Source: JACVRW01 sp038323835 (lineage in GTDB: Bacteria; Actinomycetota; Thermoleophilia; Solirubrobacterales; Thermoleophilaceae). From it: 64,000 nt of DNA. A model generated the notes under the pieces. The model ran no database searches and was not told where the DNA came from. It saw only the letters and a list, made by a program, of their open reading frames with translations. A program made the position numbers and the translations under genes. How positions within the stretch are numbered: the first letter of the stretch is position 1; each line of letters begins with the position of its first letter. Below, piece by piece: positions 1-8,432 of this stretch. The stretch spans positions 49,586-113,585 of the forward strand of contig JBBQHI010000005.1 in assembly GCA_038323835.1 (NCBI GenBank). Direction: 5' to 3'.

Positions 1-581
1 GGAGCCATGATCTTCGGCAGCACCCAGCTCCGCAGCGAGCCGCGGAACAGGAGCACGAGCGGGAGAGCCGCGGCCAGGAACATGGCCGCCTCCACCGGGA
101 AGAACACCTCCGCGTCCATGACGCGGCGGAGCACCTGGCTGAGGATGAGGAACAGCAGCGACCCGGCCAGCAGGGCATGGAAGAGCTCACCGAGCTCGTC
201 GAAGGTCGCCAGCGAGATCGTGCGGTTCTGGCGCTCGTAGAGGTTGTAGACCGTGAAGATGGCCACCCACACCGGGAGGGCGATCACCGCAAGGGCGAGG
301 ATCAGCCACAGCGGCGCGATGATTGAGGGCGACGCCACCATCTCGGCCACGGCGTAGGTGATCGCGAGGGCGATCGACAGCGCCACCGAGTCGGCGAGGA
401 TGAGGATCCACGTGCGGCCGCGTGGGAGCGTGCGCTCCTCGCGGCTGGTGGCCGGCCTGGCACGTCCGGCGTCCCCGCCAGAGACCGGACCGTCCACCAC
501 CGTGAGCGGGGGTGGGCCGGCCGAGGCCTGGTCGGCGGCGATCGCCAAGCGGGCGGCATCGCTTGGACGGATCTCGGACAT
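1..581 (-). CDS. Polyprenyl glycosylphosphotransferase (exopolysaccharide sugar transferase), 5' part only
   Basis: The reading frame starts at ATG 581 and leaves the window at base 1, so only the first 193 residues are seen. They show four hydrophobic segments (about residues 57-80, 88-112, 134-152, 163-182). A VYNLYERQNR motif sits after the second segment, followed by a short acidic stretch. This layout is typical of the N-terminal membrane part of WbaP/PssY-like transferases, which load a sugar phosphate onto undecaprenyl phosphate to start exopolysaccharide synthesis. The catalytic cytoplasmic domain lies outside the window, so the family call is by inference. The gene follows the LuxR-type gene on the same strand, separated by a 24-codon ORF. 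Confidence 0.7.
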   Translation of the reverse strand, partial: MSEIRPSDAARLAIAADQASAGPPPLTVVDGPVSGGDAGRARPATSREERTLPRGRTWILILADSVALSIALAITYAVAEMVASPSIIAPLWLILALAVIALPVWVAIFTVYNLYERQNRTISLATFDELGELFHALLAGSLLFLILSQVLRRVMDAEVFFPVEAAMFLAAALPLVLLFRGSLRSWVLPKIMA

Positions 582-654
582 GGTCAGGGTGTCCCGGCCG
601 CGCTGCCCGTCCGGCTGCGGGTGCCGGAGGCTCCCGGGGTGAGTTCCATGAGCG

Positions 655-1344
655 TCATCCGGCCTGGTCCAGGTGTACGGAGAGAATGCTTGCGCCCAGG
701 CCCTCCTCGGGGTCCAGGAGCACGGTGGCCGCCTCCTTGCGGGAGCGCACGCCCAGCTTCTGGAAGGCCGAGGCGAGGTGGCTCTTGACGGTGCTCTCGG
801 AGAGGAAGAGACGGCCGGCGATCTGCCGGTTCCCGAGCCCGCGGACGACCAGTGCCAGCACCTGCTTCTCGCGGTGGGAGAAGGCGGGGCGCACGGCGCA
901 GCGGTGGAGCTCCCGCGGGAGCGACACCTGTCCGGACAGTGCCGAGCGAATGGCCACGGCGAGGGTGCTCTCGAGCCGCGCCTCGGCCACGAAGGCGGAG
1001 GCCCCAGCGCTGAGGGCGGATCTCACGCCGGCGCCGAGAACGGCCACCGAGACCACCACAACGCGTGACTTGCCGAGCTCCCTCACGAGCTTTCGGACGG
1101 CGGCGAGACCCTCGGGCCGCGACGGGTCGATGGCGAGGATCACGGCGTCGAGCCTCGACGCCCCGGGCCGAACGAGCAGCTCGTCGACCGTGGAGCAGGT
1201 CAGAGACGCGGACAGGCCCGCGTCGCCCAGCGTCGCCGCGATCCGGCGGGAGGCGAGCTGGCCCGCGGCCACGACCGCGAGGGCAGGAGTTGATGCGGCG
1301 TCTCCGGCATGCACCGGGCGCCGACCTGGTTCAGGAGCGGCCAT
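655..1344 (-). CDS. LuxR/NarL-type transcriptional regulator with a non-canonical receiver
   Basis: The product is 229 aa from ATG 1344; a longer frame to 1416 exists but adds a residue stretch unlike the family. Residues 153-211 form a clear LuxR helix-turn-helix (FSHREKQVLALVVRGLGNRQ, then STVKSHLASAFQKLGV). Residues 20-140 resemble a receiver fold and have an aspartate (D73 in LAIDPSRPEG) where phosphorylation would occur. The acidic pair expected after the first strand is absent (LAVVAAGQ), so signalling may not depend on phosphate. It sits directly upstream of the sugar transferase and may control it; that is inference. Confidence 0.75.
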   Translation of the reverse strand: MAAPEPGRRPVHAGDAASTPALAVVAAGQLASRRIAATLGDAGLSASLTCSTVDELLVRPGASRLDAVILAIDPSRPEGLAAVRKLVRELGKSRVVVVSVAVLGAGVRSALSAGASAFVAEARLESTLAVAIRSALSGQVSLPRELHRCAVRPAFSHREKQVLALVVRGLGNRQIAGRLFLSESTVKSHLASAFQKLGVRSRKEAATVLLDPEEGLGASILSVHLDQAG

Positions 1345-1478
1345 CGTAGGTATCAACGGGCGCAGGACGCCGGTCCTTTCACGGAGATTGCGGGATCCCG
1401 GATGCGACCGGCGCACATCGACGTGTCTCGCATGTGCGCGCGCGACGGAGCCGGGTCCCCGGGACGGCCGGCCCCCAC

Positions 1479-1537
1479 GGGCGCGGGCGGAGCGAGGGTC
1501 GCCTGAAGAAGAGGCTTCCTCTCGCTCGCCCGCGCCC
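1479..1537. other. Long bulged inverted repeat in a 550-base gap
   Basis: The gap 1345-1895 lies between divergently transcribed genes and has no credible ORF. Its most striking element is a hairpin: the left arm 1479-1496 begins GGGCGCGGGCG and the right arm 1521-1537 ends GCCCGCGCCC. This gives about 17 pairs with one bulged G and a 24-base loop. No T-run follows, so it does not look like a simple terminator. It could be a leader structure or operator for either neighbour. I recognise no known riboswitch consensus in the gap. Confidence 0.55.
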
Positions 1538-1895
1538 GGGTTATGGGGCTACGGCGACGGGTCCGTGACTACCGCACGACGGGAGATCTCGCCTGGGAAA
1601 GACCCGCTCGGCTCCTCGTCCCGAGGCGCGAGCACCCGAGACGACGCGGGCACCCGCAAAGCGGGCACCGGATACTTGGCGGGCGTCACCTCATCCAATG
1701 AACGGCTGCCTTCCGATCGTGCGGCCGAAGCCGCCTACTTGCACTTCCGAAGCTACCTGCGCCCCCCCGTGCGCGTCCCCCCTCCAAGGTTCAGGAAGGG
1801 GCCGCCGAGCGAGGGGTCCGGGCCTCCGCGAGCGGCCGCATGGGCCAAATCTCAGCCGCATCCCGGCGAAGTGCGAAGGAGAACGGGCGGTCTCG

Positions 1896-2975
1896 GTGCG
1901 TTACTCAATCGTGAAGCCCACCAAGGCGGTGATTCTCGCCCAGCCGCCTCGCCCGCATTCTGCCCCTGGTAACGGCTCCCTCGTCCGGGGCGAGCTTGCT
2001 CCCCCGCCCCTCCTGCCCGTGGCCAACCGGCCGCTCCTCGAGCACGCACTCGAATGGCTCGAGGCCGGGGGACTCGAGGAGGTGGCCGTGCTGGCGCCCA
2101 CCGGACTCTCCACGCGGAGCAGTGGAGCCGTGGCACGTGCCGGATGGCGCTTCGATCTCACCTGGCTCGAGCGCTCGGCCGGGGACGGCGTGGGCGCCTC
2201 TCTCGCCGGGCTCGGGGAATACCTCGCCGGGGAGCCGTTCGTGCTCCACCTCGCCGACAGCCTCTCCCGCCAGAGCCTGCCCGCGCTCATACGCGACGAG
2301 GAGGCGGGCGACGGGGAGGCGATCCTCTTCGTCCAGGAGACCGCCGGCCACGACGGTGGCGTCGTGGATCTTCGTTCCCGGCGCTCCTCCTCCCCCTTCG
2401 ACGATCACTGCGCCCCCGCCGGAGTGGCCCTCCTGGGCCCGGGCGTGGTGGAGGCGGCGGCCGGGGCTGATCCCGCGCCGGGACACGAGCTCGAGCACCT
2501 GGCGGACTCCCTCCTGCGCGGGGGCGGCCAGGTTCGCACCCGGCGCGTGGGCGAGTGGTGGCGGTTCGGCCACGACGCCGACGCCCTGCTTGCCGGCAAC
2601 CGCTTCGCGCTGGAGGGCATCCGCGGCGACCACGCGGATTGCGCGATCACTCGATCGAGCATCCAGGGACCGGTGATCGCCCACCCCACGGCCGAGATCG
2701 ACTCGAGCGTGATCCGCGGGCCGGTGGTCATCGGGCCGGGAGCCCGGATCTCCCACGCCTACGTGGGGCCCTACACCTCGATCGGACCCAACGTCGTGAT
2801 CGAGGGGGCGGAGATCGAGCACTCGGTGCTGTTCCCCGGCGCGCGGGTGCAGCACCTCTCGGGGCGGCTGGAGGCGAGCGTGATCGGAGCCGGCTCGCGC
2901 GTGTTCCGCGAGTTCCGCCTCCCGCGAGCCCTCCGGGTCACGGTGGGCGACGGCGCCGAGGTGTCGATCGCCTGA
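1896..2975 (+). CDS. NDP-sugar nucleotidyltransferase-like protein with left-handed beta-helix; catalytic loop degenerate
   Basis: Start GTG 1896 is chosen because an AAGGAG-type site lies at 1877-1882; GTG 1911 is an alternative. The product is 359 aa. The N-terminus KAVILA and the later PLLPVANRPLLEHALEWL match RmlA/GlmU-type transferases. The glycine-rich nucleotide loop that normally follows KAVILA (GGxGTRLRPLT) is replaced by QPPRPHSAPGNGS. Residues about 240-355 show hexapeptide-type repeats (GPVVIGPGARISHAYVGPYT) of a left-handed beta-helix. By family it would make or sense a nucleotide sugar, but the lost loop argues for a regulatory or non-catalytic role. Confidence 0.7.
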   Translation: MRYSIVKPTKAVILAQPPRPHSAPGNGSLVRGELAPPPLLPVANRPLLEHALEWLEAGGLEEVAVLAPTGLSTRSSGAVARAGWRFDLTWLERSAGDGVGASLAGLGEYLAGEPFVLHLADSLSRQSLPALIRDEEAGDGEAILFVQETAGHDGGVVDLRSRRSSSPFDDHCAPAGVALLGPGVVEAAAGADPAPGHELEHLADSLLRGGGQVRTRRVGEWWRFGHDADALLAGNRFALEGIRGDHADCAITRSSIQGPVIAHPTAEIDSSVIRGPVVIGPGARISHAYVGPYTSIGPNVVIEGAEIEHSVLFPGARVQHLSGRLEASVIGAGSRVFREFRLPRALRVTVGDGAEVSIA

Positions 2976-3047
2976 GGCCGCATCCTCCGGATAAAACCGT
3001 GCGGATTGGGGGCAATTTGCGGACATGGCCCGTACGTCATCCAAAAA

Positions 3048-3065
3048 CTAGGGCGAGCACCCTAG
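3048..3065. other. Inverted repeat between two + strand genes
   Basis: A perfect 6-base stem, CTAGGG (3048-3053) and CCCTAG (3060-3065), with a 6-base loop. It lies 70 bases after the nucleotidyltransferase-like gene and about 107 bases before the ECF sigma start. No T-run follows. It could be a weak terminator or an operator for the sigma gene. Confidence 0.35.
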
Positions 3066-3171
3066 TGCAGCGCTAACCCACCGGGCGTAGGGTCGGTTTC
3101 TGGTCATTTGTGGGCGCAGGGGTTGGGCCCGCGAGGCATATTTCGTACCGATCCGTGGGGGACTCGTGGGT

Positions 3172-3780
3172 ATGAGTGGAATGCTCGATGTGCATGCCGC
3201 ATCGTCTGCCGTGCCTGGGCGTTTCTCGCGCCGGGCGGACGAGCCGGAGCTCGTGCGCCAGGCTGTGGCCCGTGCGAAGGAGGGCGACGTTTCCGCACTC
3301 CACTTCCTCTACGTCCGCTTCGCCGACGACGTGTGCGCCTACGTACGCGGCATCGTTCGCGACCCGCACGAGGCCGAGGACGTGACGCAGAACGTCTTCG
3401 CGAAGCTCATGACCGCGATCCGCCGCTACGAGGAGCGCGAGGTGCCCTTCGCCGCCTGGATCCTCACGGTCTCCCGCAACGTGGCCCTGGATCACGTGCG
3501 CGGCCGCCGGCAGATCCCGGTCGAGGAGGTCCGCACCAGCGACGAGGGCCATGAGCAGCTCGGGTTCGAGCGCTCTCAATGCCTGCGCGAGGCGCTGGCC
3601 GGGCTCCCCGAGGAGCAGCGCCAGGTTCTCATACTGCGGCACATCGCCGGACTGTCACCGGGCGAGATCGCACTGCGCCTGGGCAAGTCCGAAGGCTCGA
3701 TCCACGGCCTGCACCACCGCGGCCGCGGAGCACTCCAGATCGCACTGCGCGACCTGGACGCAGCGCCCGTCGTGGCCTAA
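3172..3780 (+). CDS. ECF-type RNA polymerase sigma factor
   Basis: The product is 202 aa from ATG 3172, which has a GGGGGA site 9 bases upstream; GTG 3166 is too close to that site. Region sigma-2 spans about 43-112, with DPHEAEDVTQNVFAKLM at 65-80 and core-binding/DNA-melting residues VPFAAWILTVSRNVALDHVR. Region sigma-4 spans about 137-190 (LAGLPEEQRQVLILRHIAGL). It directs transcription of a special regulon. No anti-sigma gene is adjacent on the same strand. The convergent duplicated-domain gene downstream is the only close neighbour, so its control is not evident from sequence. Confidence 0.9.
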   Translation: MSGMLDVHAASSAVPGRFSRRADEPELVRQAVARAKEGDVSALHFLYVRFADDVCAYVRGIVRDPHEAEDVTQNVFAKLMTAIRRYEEREVPFAAWILTVSRNVALDHVRGRRQIPVEEVRTSDEGHEQLGFERSQCLREALAGLPEEQRQVLILRHIAGLSPGEIALRLGKSEGSIHGLHHRGRGALQIALRDLDAAPVVA

Positions 3781-3783
3781 AAG

Positions 3784-3830
3784 GCATGGCTGCGGTGCTC
3801 GCCTGATCACCGATCAGGCTGTGCTCCTCG
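3784..3830 (+). repeat. Palindromic intergenic repeat, copy 1
   Basis: This copy contains GCGGTGCTCGC, the palindrome CCTGATCACCGATCAGG and GCTGTGCTCCTC. It shares the layout of four other copies (8381-8430, 19441-19482, 20311-20357, 55121-55167). It fills the space between the convergent stops of the sigma gene and the duplicated-domain gene, so it may act as a two-way terminator. Confidence 0.65.
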
Positions 3831-3836
3831 CCGGCC

Positions 3837-4220
3837 TTATCGTTGTTCGCGGTCGCGCGCCGGCGCGTCTTCGTCGGCGGGAATGCGGGTGGCCACCCGG
3901 CCCGAGTCCAGGTCGGCCATGAGGTAGAGGGCGGCGTGCTCCACGAGCCGCGCGACCGTCACCTTCTGGCGCATCGCCTCCGAGTCGAGCTCTTCCCACG
4001 TGTGCTGGTCCAGCTCGAGCTCGAGATCGATCGTCTTCTCGGCAGGATCGCGGGAGAAGCGCGGCACCCGGAGCGCCGGCCGTCCCGAGGGACGGTCCTC
4101 CAGGTAGTACATCGTGGCCTGCCCGACGAGCTCAGCCGTGGTGAGCGAGAGGCGAGCAGCCTCCACCTGAAGCGTGGCCTGGCCGAAATCGTCCAGTGCG
4201 AGTGTGAGGCTCCGTCTCAT
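3837..4220 (-). CDS. Unrecognised small protein made of two tandem 49-residue repeats
   Basis: The product is 127 aa from ATG 4220 (MRRSLTLALDD); a frame to 4307 exists but the added residues look non-coding. Residues 5-53 and 66-114 align without gaps. Both run from an L-x-L-D strand, through a helical stretch (TTAELVGQATMYYLED against TVARLVEHAALYLMAD), to S-G-R-x-A-x-R-(V/I)-P. Such a strand followed by two helices is reminiscent of ribbon-helix-helix DNA-binding proteins, and a tandem pair in one chain could replace a dimer. That is inference; I do not recognise the family. It is convergent with the ECF sigma gene. Confidence 0.7.
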   Translation of the reverse strand: MRRSLTLALDDFGQATLQVEAARLSLTTAELVGQATMYYLEDRPSGRPALRVPRFSRDPAEKTIDLELELDQHTWEELDSEAMRQKVTVARLVEHAALYLMADLDSGRVATRIPADEDAPARDREQR

Positions 4221-4367
4221 AGGCGAGGGCGCCAGCGAAGCTGGACCTCGGGGTGTATATCGACGGGAGGGGACGAGGGCTTGAGTGTCTCTCACCTCAC
4301 CTCGCATCTACCGGACATTTGTTGCCCGGGCACCCGGCGCCCAAACATCGCCGGCCTCCGGCGGGGC

Positions 4368-7277
4368 TCAGTCAGGGGGCGGAAGCGGGCGTGCCAGGGC
4401 CCGTGCGAGCTCGGCGCGCGAGGAGATCCCGAGCTTGCCGTAGGTGTGCTTCAGATGCCACTCCACGGTCTTGAGGGTGACGTAGAGTGCCGCCGCGATC
4501 TCGCGGTTGGACATGCCCTCGGCGGCCAGTCCCGCCGTCTGGAGCTCCCGCGGCGTCAGCGCCTCCAGGCCGTGAAGCGCGGTGCGGCGCGGTCGTGCCC
4601 CCGCGGCGGTCACCTCGCGCATCGCGCGCCCCGCCAGGTCCGCCGCCCCGCAGCGCTGGGCCAGGTCGAGACCGCGGCGGAGCGGCTCGCGCGCGTCGCG
4701 CGGCCGGCGGGCCCGCCGGAGCGCCGACCCGAGCTCCACCAGGGCACGGGCCCGTTCCAGAGCGGTTGGCGCGTCCTCGAGACACGCCACGGCCTCCTCC
4801 AGCGGCGCGATCGCATGGGCGCCCTCCTCCATCCCGGCCAGCGTGCGCAGGGCCCTGCCGATCGGGCCGGGGGCGCCGAAGGCCCGCGCCAGCGAAAGCT
4901 CCTCGTCGGCCACCAGGCGGGCCTCGTCGTGGTCGCCCAGCACCCAGAGCGCCCGCGCGGCGCCCGACCGCCAGGGCAGGACGGACGGGTTGGAAGCGCC
5001 GGCCGCGGCGAGGATGTCGCCGCATGCCATGAAGTCGGTGAGCGCGTCCTGCGGGCGATTCTCGATCAGGTGCAGCCGCCCGCGCCCGGCGAGCACGGAG
5101 AGCCGGGACAGCGCGTCCTCGCCGTCGAGGGCGGCGGCCAGGTCGAGCTGCTGCTTCGCCCCCTGCGCGTCTCCGGCCTCCATCAAACATTCGGCCAGGA
5201 GTCCGTAGGCGGAGGGCACGGCAAGGCCCCAGCCGTGTCGGCGGCCGGCGAGGGCGTCGCGGGCCGCGGAGGCGGCCGCGGGCACCCGCCCGCGGCGCAT
5301 GATCGCGTAGGCGCTGAAGTGGGAGGCGGTGGCGAGGCCCAGGGCGGAGCCTCGCGAGCGGGCGTCGTCCACCGCCGCGGCCAGCGCCGCCTCAGCCATC
5401 TGGAGGTGCTCGGAGATGGTGAGCGCGGCCGCCGCGAGGTAGTAGGCGATGCCGTCGGCGGTGTCATCGTCGAGCAGGGCGCCCCGGGCCAGAGCGCCGC
5501 TCGCCAGCTCCAGTGTGCGTTCGCGTGGTTCCCCTCGGAGGGCGGAATCGATGGCGAGCTCCGCGAGCAGCGCCCGGTCTGTAGCCGTACGGCCCTCGGC
5601 CGGGGAGTCGCGGGGCTCCGCCGCCACTCCCGCCCGGCCGCGAAGCATCCTCAGCACGGTGGCGCGGCCCGCGCGCAGCAGGCCGCCGAGATCGGATGCC
5701 TCGTCGGCGTGGGCCACCCCCAGCTCGAACGCGGCGGCGGCATCGGAGATGCGGCCGAGCGCCAGCAGCGTCCGGCCGGCGTCCAGCGCCGCCCGGGCCC
5801 GCTCGTCCGCATCCGCGAGTCGCCCGATCGCGTCGGTGAGCCGCCCGGCGGCATCGGGGGAGCCGGTGATGGCCTCGGCCCGGCCCAACTCCAGCAGAAC
5901 GTGCGCCCTCTCCTCCTCGGGGGCGGGCTCCTGCCGCGCCCGCTCCAGCAGCTGAACCGCGCGCGCGGCCTCTCCCGCGGCCAGAGCGCGGGCAGCCGTC
6001 CGCCGGAGCGCCGCGATCACCCAGTCGCCGCCTCCGCGGCTGGCGTGAAGCAGGTGCCGCGCGATCTCCTCGGGATGCGCGTCCTCGTCCGCGAGCACCC
6101 GAGCGGCCCGGAGGTGCGCCTCGGCGAGCACCCCGGCGGGAAGCGAGGAGCGCACCGCGGCTTGGATGGCGGGATGCACGAAGGTGAGCCCGTCGTGGTC
6201 GGCGAGCACGCCCGCCGCGGCCAGCCTGTCGCCCATGCGCGCGGCCTGGGCCCGGTCGAGCCCGGCGAGCGCCGCCGCGTGACGCGGCTCGGTTCCGGGG
6301 CCGAGCACAGCGGCGGCCTCGAGCAGATCCGCCGCCTCGGGCGCAAGCGCGCGTGCCCGCCGCATCACGGTCTCGGCCACCGACCCGGGAGCCGTGGCGT
6401 GCACGGCCGGCGCGGCCGTATCGAAGGGATCCACTCCGCGCGCGGCGAGGTCGTGGCAGAGCTCACGGATCAGCCACGGGCTGCCCCCGCTGGCCTCGTA
6501 TACGGCGGCGCAGAAGACGTCGTGGGCATCGGGGAAGAACGAGGCGCGCAGCCAGGCCGAGGTGGCCTCAGGGCCGAGCGGCTCGAGCCGGGACCTGAGC
6601 GTGGCCGGCCCGCCCAGAAGCTCGCCCAGCGCGTCGGGGTCCACACAGTCCACCGCCGAGCCCGCCGCCACGACCAGGGTGATGGGCAGGCCCGCGATCC
6701 GCCCGGCCAGGTAGAGCAGGAAGCGCAGCGTGGTGGCGTCGGCCGCGTCGGCGTCGTCCACGGCGAGCACGAGCGGCCCGGCGGCGGCGAGGTTAACGGC
6801 CAGGCGGTACACGCCGTGCACCAGCGCGGCGGCGTCGCCGGAGTCGGTGGCCGCCCAGGGACCGGTCTCGAAGAGCGGCAGAGCGGTGGCCGCCGGGCCG
6901 GAGAGCAGACGGTCGCGCTCGTCCTGAGCCGCGGACAGGACACGGGACTCGAAGAGCTGCAGGACCACGCCCAGCTCGAGCTGCTGCTCGAGGTCGCGGC
7001 CGCTCGCCACCAGCAGCTCGAGCCCCCGAGCCCGGGCCTCCCGGTACACCACCTCCAGCACGGCGGACTTGCCCGACCCGTGGGGGCCCTCCACGGCGAG
7101 CACGGCCCCCCGCCCGGCGGTGAGCCCGTCGAGCGCGGCGGACACCAGCCCGAGCACGGGATCGCGTTCGAACAGCGCGCCGTCGGCGGCTGGTGCCTCG
7201 TGGGCCCGTTCGGTCTTGGCTCGCGCTTCCAAGTGACTACGTACGGGGCGCCGCGGCGTCCGTCCGCCGTCCGGCAC
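4368..7277 (-). CDS. Large ATP-binding LuxR-family regulator (LAL/MalT-like)
   Basis: Start GTG 7277 gives 969 aa; TTG 7232 is an alternative, and the longest frame (to 7493) would overlap the divergent lipid-kinase gene. Near the N-terminus a Walker A loop (EGPHGSGKSAV) and a Walker B strand (PLVLAVDDADAAD) define a STAND-type ATPase. A long middle part is alanine-rich and helical, consistent with TPR-like repeats. The last 65 residues are a LuxR helix-turn-helix (LTPRELQTAGLAAEGMSNRE). Such proteins couple ligand and ATP binding to gene activation. The target is not evident. It is divergent from the lipid kinase over a roughly 100-base gap. Confidence 0.85.
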   Translation of the reverse strand: MPDGGRTPRRPVRSHLEARAKTERAHEAPAADGALFERDPVLGLVSAALDGLTAGRGAVLAVEGPHGSGKSAVLEVVYREARARGLELLVASGRDLEQQLELGVVLQLFESRVLSAAQDERDRLLSGPAATALPLFETGPWAATDSGDAAALVHGVYRLAVNLAAAGPLVLAVDDADAADATTLRFLLYLAGRIAGLPITLVVAAGSAVDCVDPDALGELLGGPATLRSRLEPLGPEATSAWLRASFFPDAHDVFCAAVYEASGGSPWLIRELCHDLAARGVDPFDTAAPAVHATAPGSVAETVMRRARALAPEAADLLEAAAVLGPGTEPRHAAALAGLDRAQAARMGDRLAAAGVLADHDGLTFVHPAIQAAVRSSLPAGVLAEAHLRAARVLADEDAHPEEIARHLLHASRGGGDWVIAALRRTAARALAAGEAARAVQLLERARQEPAPEEERAHVLLELGRAEAITGSPDAAGRLTDAIGRLADADERARAALDAGRTLLALGRISDAAAAFELGVAHADEASDLGGLLRAGRATVLRMLRGRAGVAAEPRDSPAEGRTATDRALLAELAIDSALRGEPRERTLELASGALARGALLDDDTADGIAYYLAAAALTISEHLQMAEAALAAAVDDARSRGSALGLATASHFSAYAIMRRGRVPAAASAARDALAGRRHGWGLAVPSAYGLLAECLMEAGDAQGAKQQLDLAAALDGEDALSRLSVLAGRGRLHLIENRPQDALTDFMACGDILAAAGASNPSVLPWRSGAARALWVLGDHDEARLVADEELSLARAFGAPGPIGRALRTLAGMEEGAHAIAPLEEAVACLEDAPTALERARALVELGSALRRARRPRDAREPLRRGLDLAQRCGAADLAGRAMREVTAAGARPRRTALHGLEALTPRELQTAGLAAEGMSNREIAAALYVTLKTVEWHLKHTYGKLGISSRAELARALARPLPPPD

Positions 7278-7383
7278 CCCCGATGGGCGGTGACATCCCT
7301 CGTTCAGCGTAAAGGCGCTCCGGCTGAGCGCAAGTGCTGCAGGGCGCGTAACCGCCGGGGCCTGCCGGGGTACCGAGGCGACC

Positions 7384-8373
7384 GTGGCTCCGGAAACCGC
7401 CCTCGAGCGCGCCGAGGACCTCGCCGCCCGGCTGCTCCCCGACCGCTCCCCGAAGCGCCGGATGCTGGTAATAGTCAATCCGTACGCCACCACCGTCTCG
7501 GACCGGCTGAAGAACCTCGTGGTGTACGCGCTCCAGTCCCGCTACGCGGTGGAGGCGATCGAGACCGAGAAGCGCAACCACGCCACCGGCATCTGCCGCG
7601 AGGCGGCCAGCGAGGGCTACGACGTGGTGGTGGCCTTCGGCGGCGACGGCACGGTGAACGAGGCCGCCAACGGCCTGGCCGGCACCCGGACCCCGCTCAC
7701 GGCCCTGCCGGGGGGGTCGACGAACGTGTGGGCGCGCACGCTCGGGATCCCCGACGACGTGGTGGACGCCACCGAGCACCTCCTTCGCATGGCGGACGAC
7801 TTCCATCCCCGCCCCGTGGACCTCGGATCCGTGAACGGACGCCATTTCGTGTTCTCCTCAGGAGTCGGCCTGGACGCCAGCGTGGTGGAGCAGGTGGATG
7901 CCCACCCGCGGCGCAAGGCCCGCTTCGGCGCCTGGTACTACACCTTCGCAGCGGTGGGGATCTTCAACCGCCGCTATCTCATCCGGCCCCCTCACGTCAG
8001 GGTGCTCGCCGGCGGCCGGGAGCTGGAGGGCGTGACCGTGATCGTCCAGAACTCCGATCCCTTCACGTACTTTCGCCGCCGCCCGATCCGAGTGGCCGAG
8101 GGAGCCGGGCTGCAGAACGGGTCGCTCTCGCTGGCCGTGCTGCGCAACGCGACGCCGTTCGAGCTCCCGACGCTGATCCCCCGGCTGCTCTCGGGCAGGG
8201 ACGGCTCCGTGGCACGCCACCGCCAGGTGGTGAGCCTCCCGTTCCTCGAGACGGCGCGAGTCGAGTCCATCGATGGCACCCCGTTCCCGGTTCAGGTGGA
8301 CGGCGACTACATCGGCGTGCACGAGTCCGCCGAGTACCGCGCCGTGCCACGCGCGCTGATGGCCGTCTCCTAG
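7384..8373 (+). CDS. Diacylglycerol/lipid kinase family protein
   Basis: The product is 329 aa from GTG 7384. It opens with RRMLVIVNPYA and contains the nucleotide-binding signature VVVAFGGDGTVNEAANGLAG, then ALPGGSTNVWARTLGIP. These are hallmarks of the DAGK catalytic domain found in YegS/BmrU/DgkB-type kinases. The second domain, with HPRRKARFGAWYY and a late QVDGDYIG, fits the beta-sandwich half. It should phosphorylate a membrane lipid such as diacylglycerol using ATP, on the cytoplasmic face. The exact substrate cannot be read from sequence. Its stop is followed by an intergenic repeat and the convergent rel gene. Confidence 0.85.
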   Translation: MAPETALERAEDLAARLLPDRSPKRRMLVIVNPYATTVSDRLKNLVVYALQSRYAVEAIETEKRNHATGICREAASEGYDVVVAFGGDGTVNEAANGLAGTRTPLTALPGGSTNVWARTLGIPDDVVDATEHLLRMADDFHPRPVDLGSVNGRHFVFSSGVGLDASVVEQVDAHPRRKARFGAWYYTFAAVGIFNRRYLIRPPHVRVLAGGRELEGVTVIVQNSDPFTYFRRRPIRVAEGAGLQNGSLSLAVLRNATPFELPTLIPRLLSGRDGSVARHRQVVSLPFLETARVESIDGTPFPVQVDGDYIGVHESAEYRAVPRALMAVS

Positions 8374-8380
8374 CGGCCGC

Positions 8381-8430
8381 AGGGAGGAGCGCAGCCCGGG
8401 GCGGTGGCCCGGGCGAGCACCGGACCACGA
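8381..8430 (-). repeat. Palindromic intergenic repeat, copy 2
   Basis: On the minus strand this reads GTCCGGTGCTCGC, then a GC-rich palindrome (CCCGGGCCACCGCCCCGGG), then GCTGCGCTCCTCCC. The outer arms match the other copies, while the central palindrome has a different sequence. It occupies the space between the convergent stops of the lipid kinase and rel. Confidence 0.65.
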
Positions 8431-8432
8431 CT

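Noticed and set aside
1345..1895. Possible riboswitch in the long gap
   Set aside because: I looked for ydaO (c-di-AMP), cobalamin and c-di-GMP consensus elements and found none that fit.
512..1972. 486-codon + strand ORF across the LuxR gene and the gap
   Set aside because: Opposes a gene with a clear LuxR domain and has no recognisable feature of its own.
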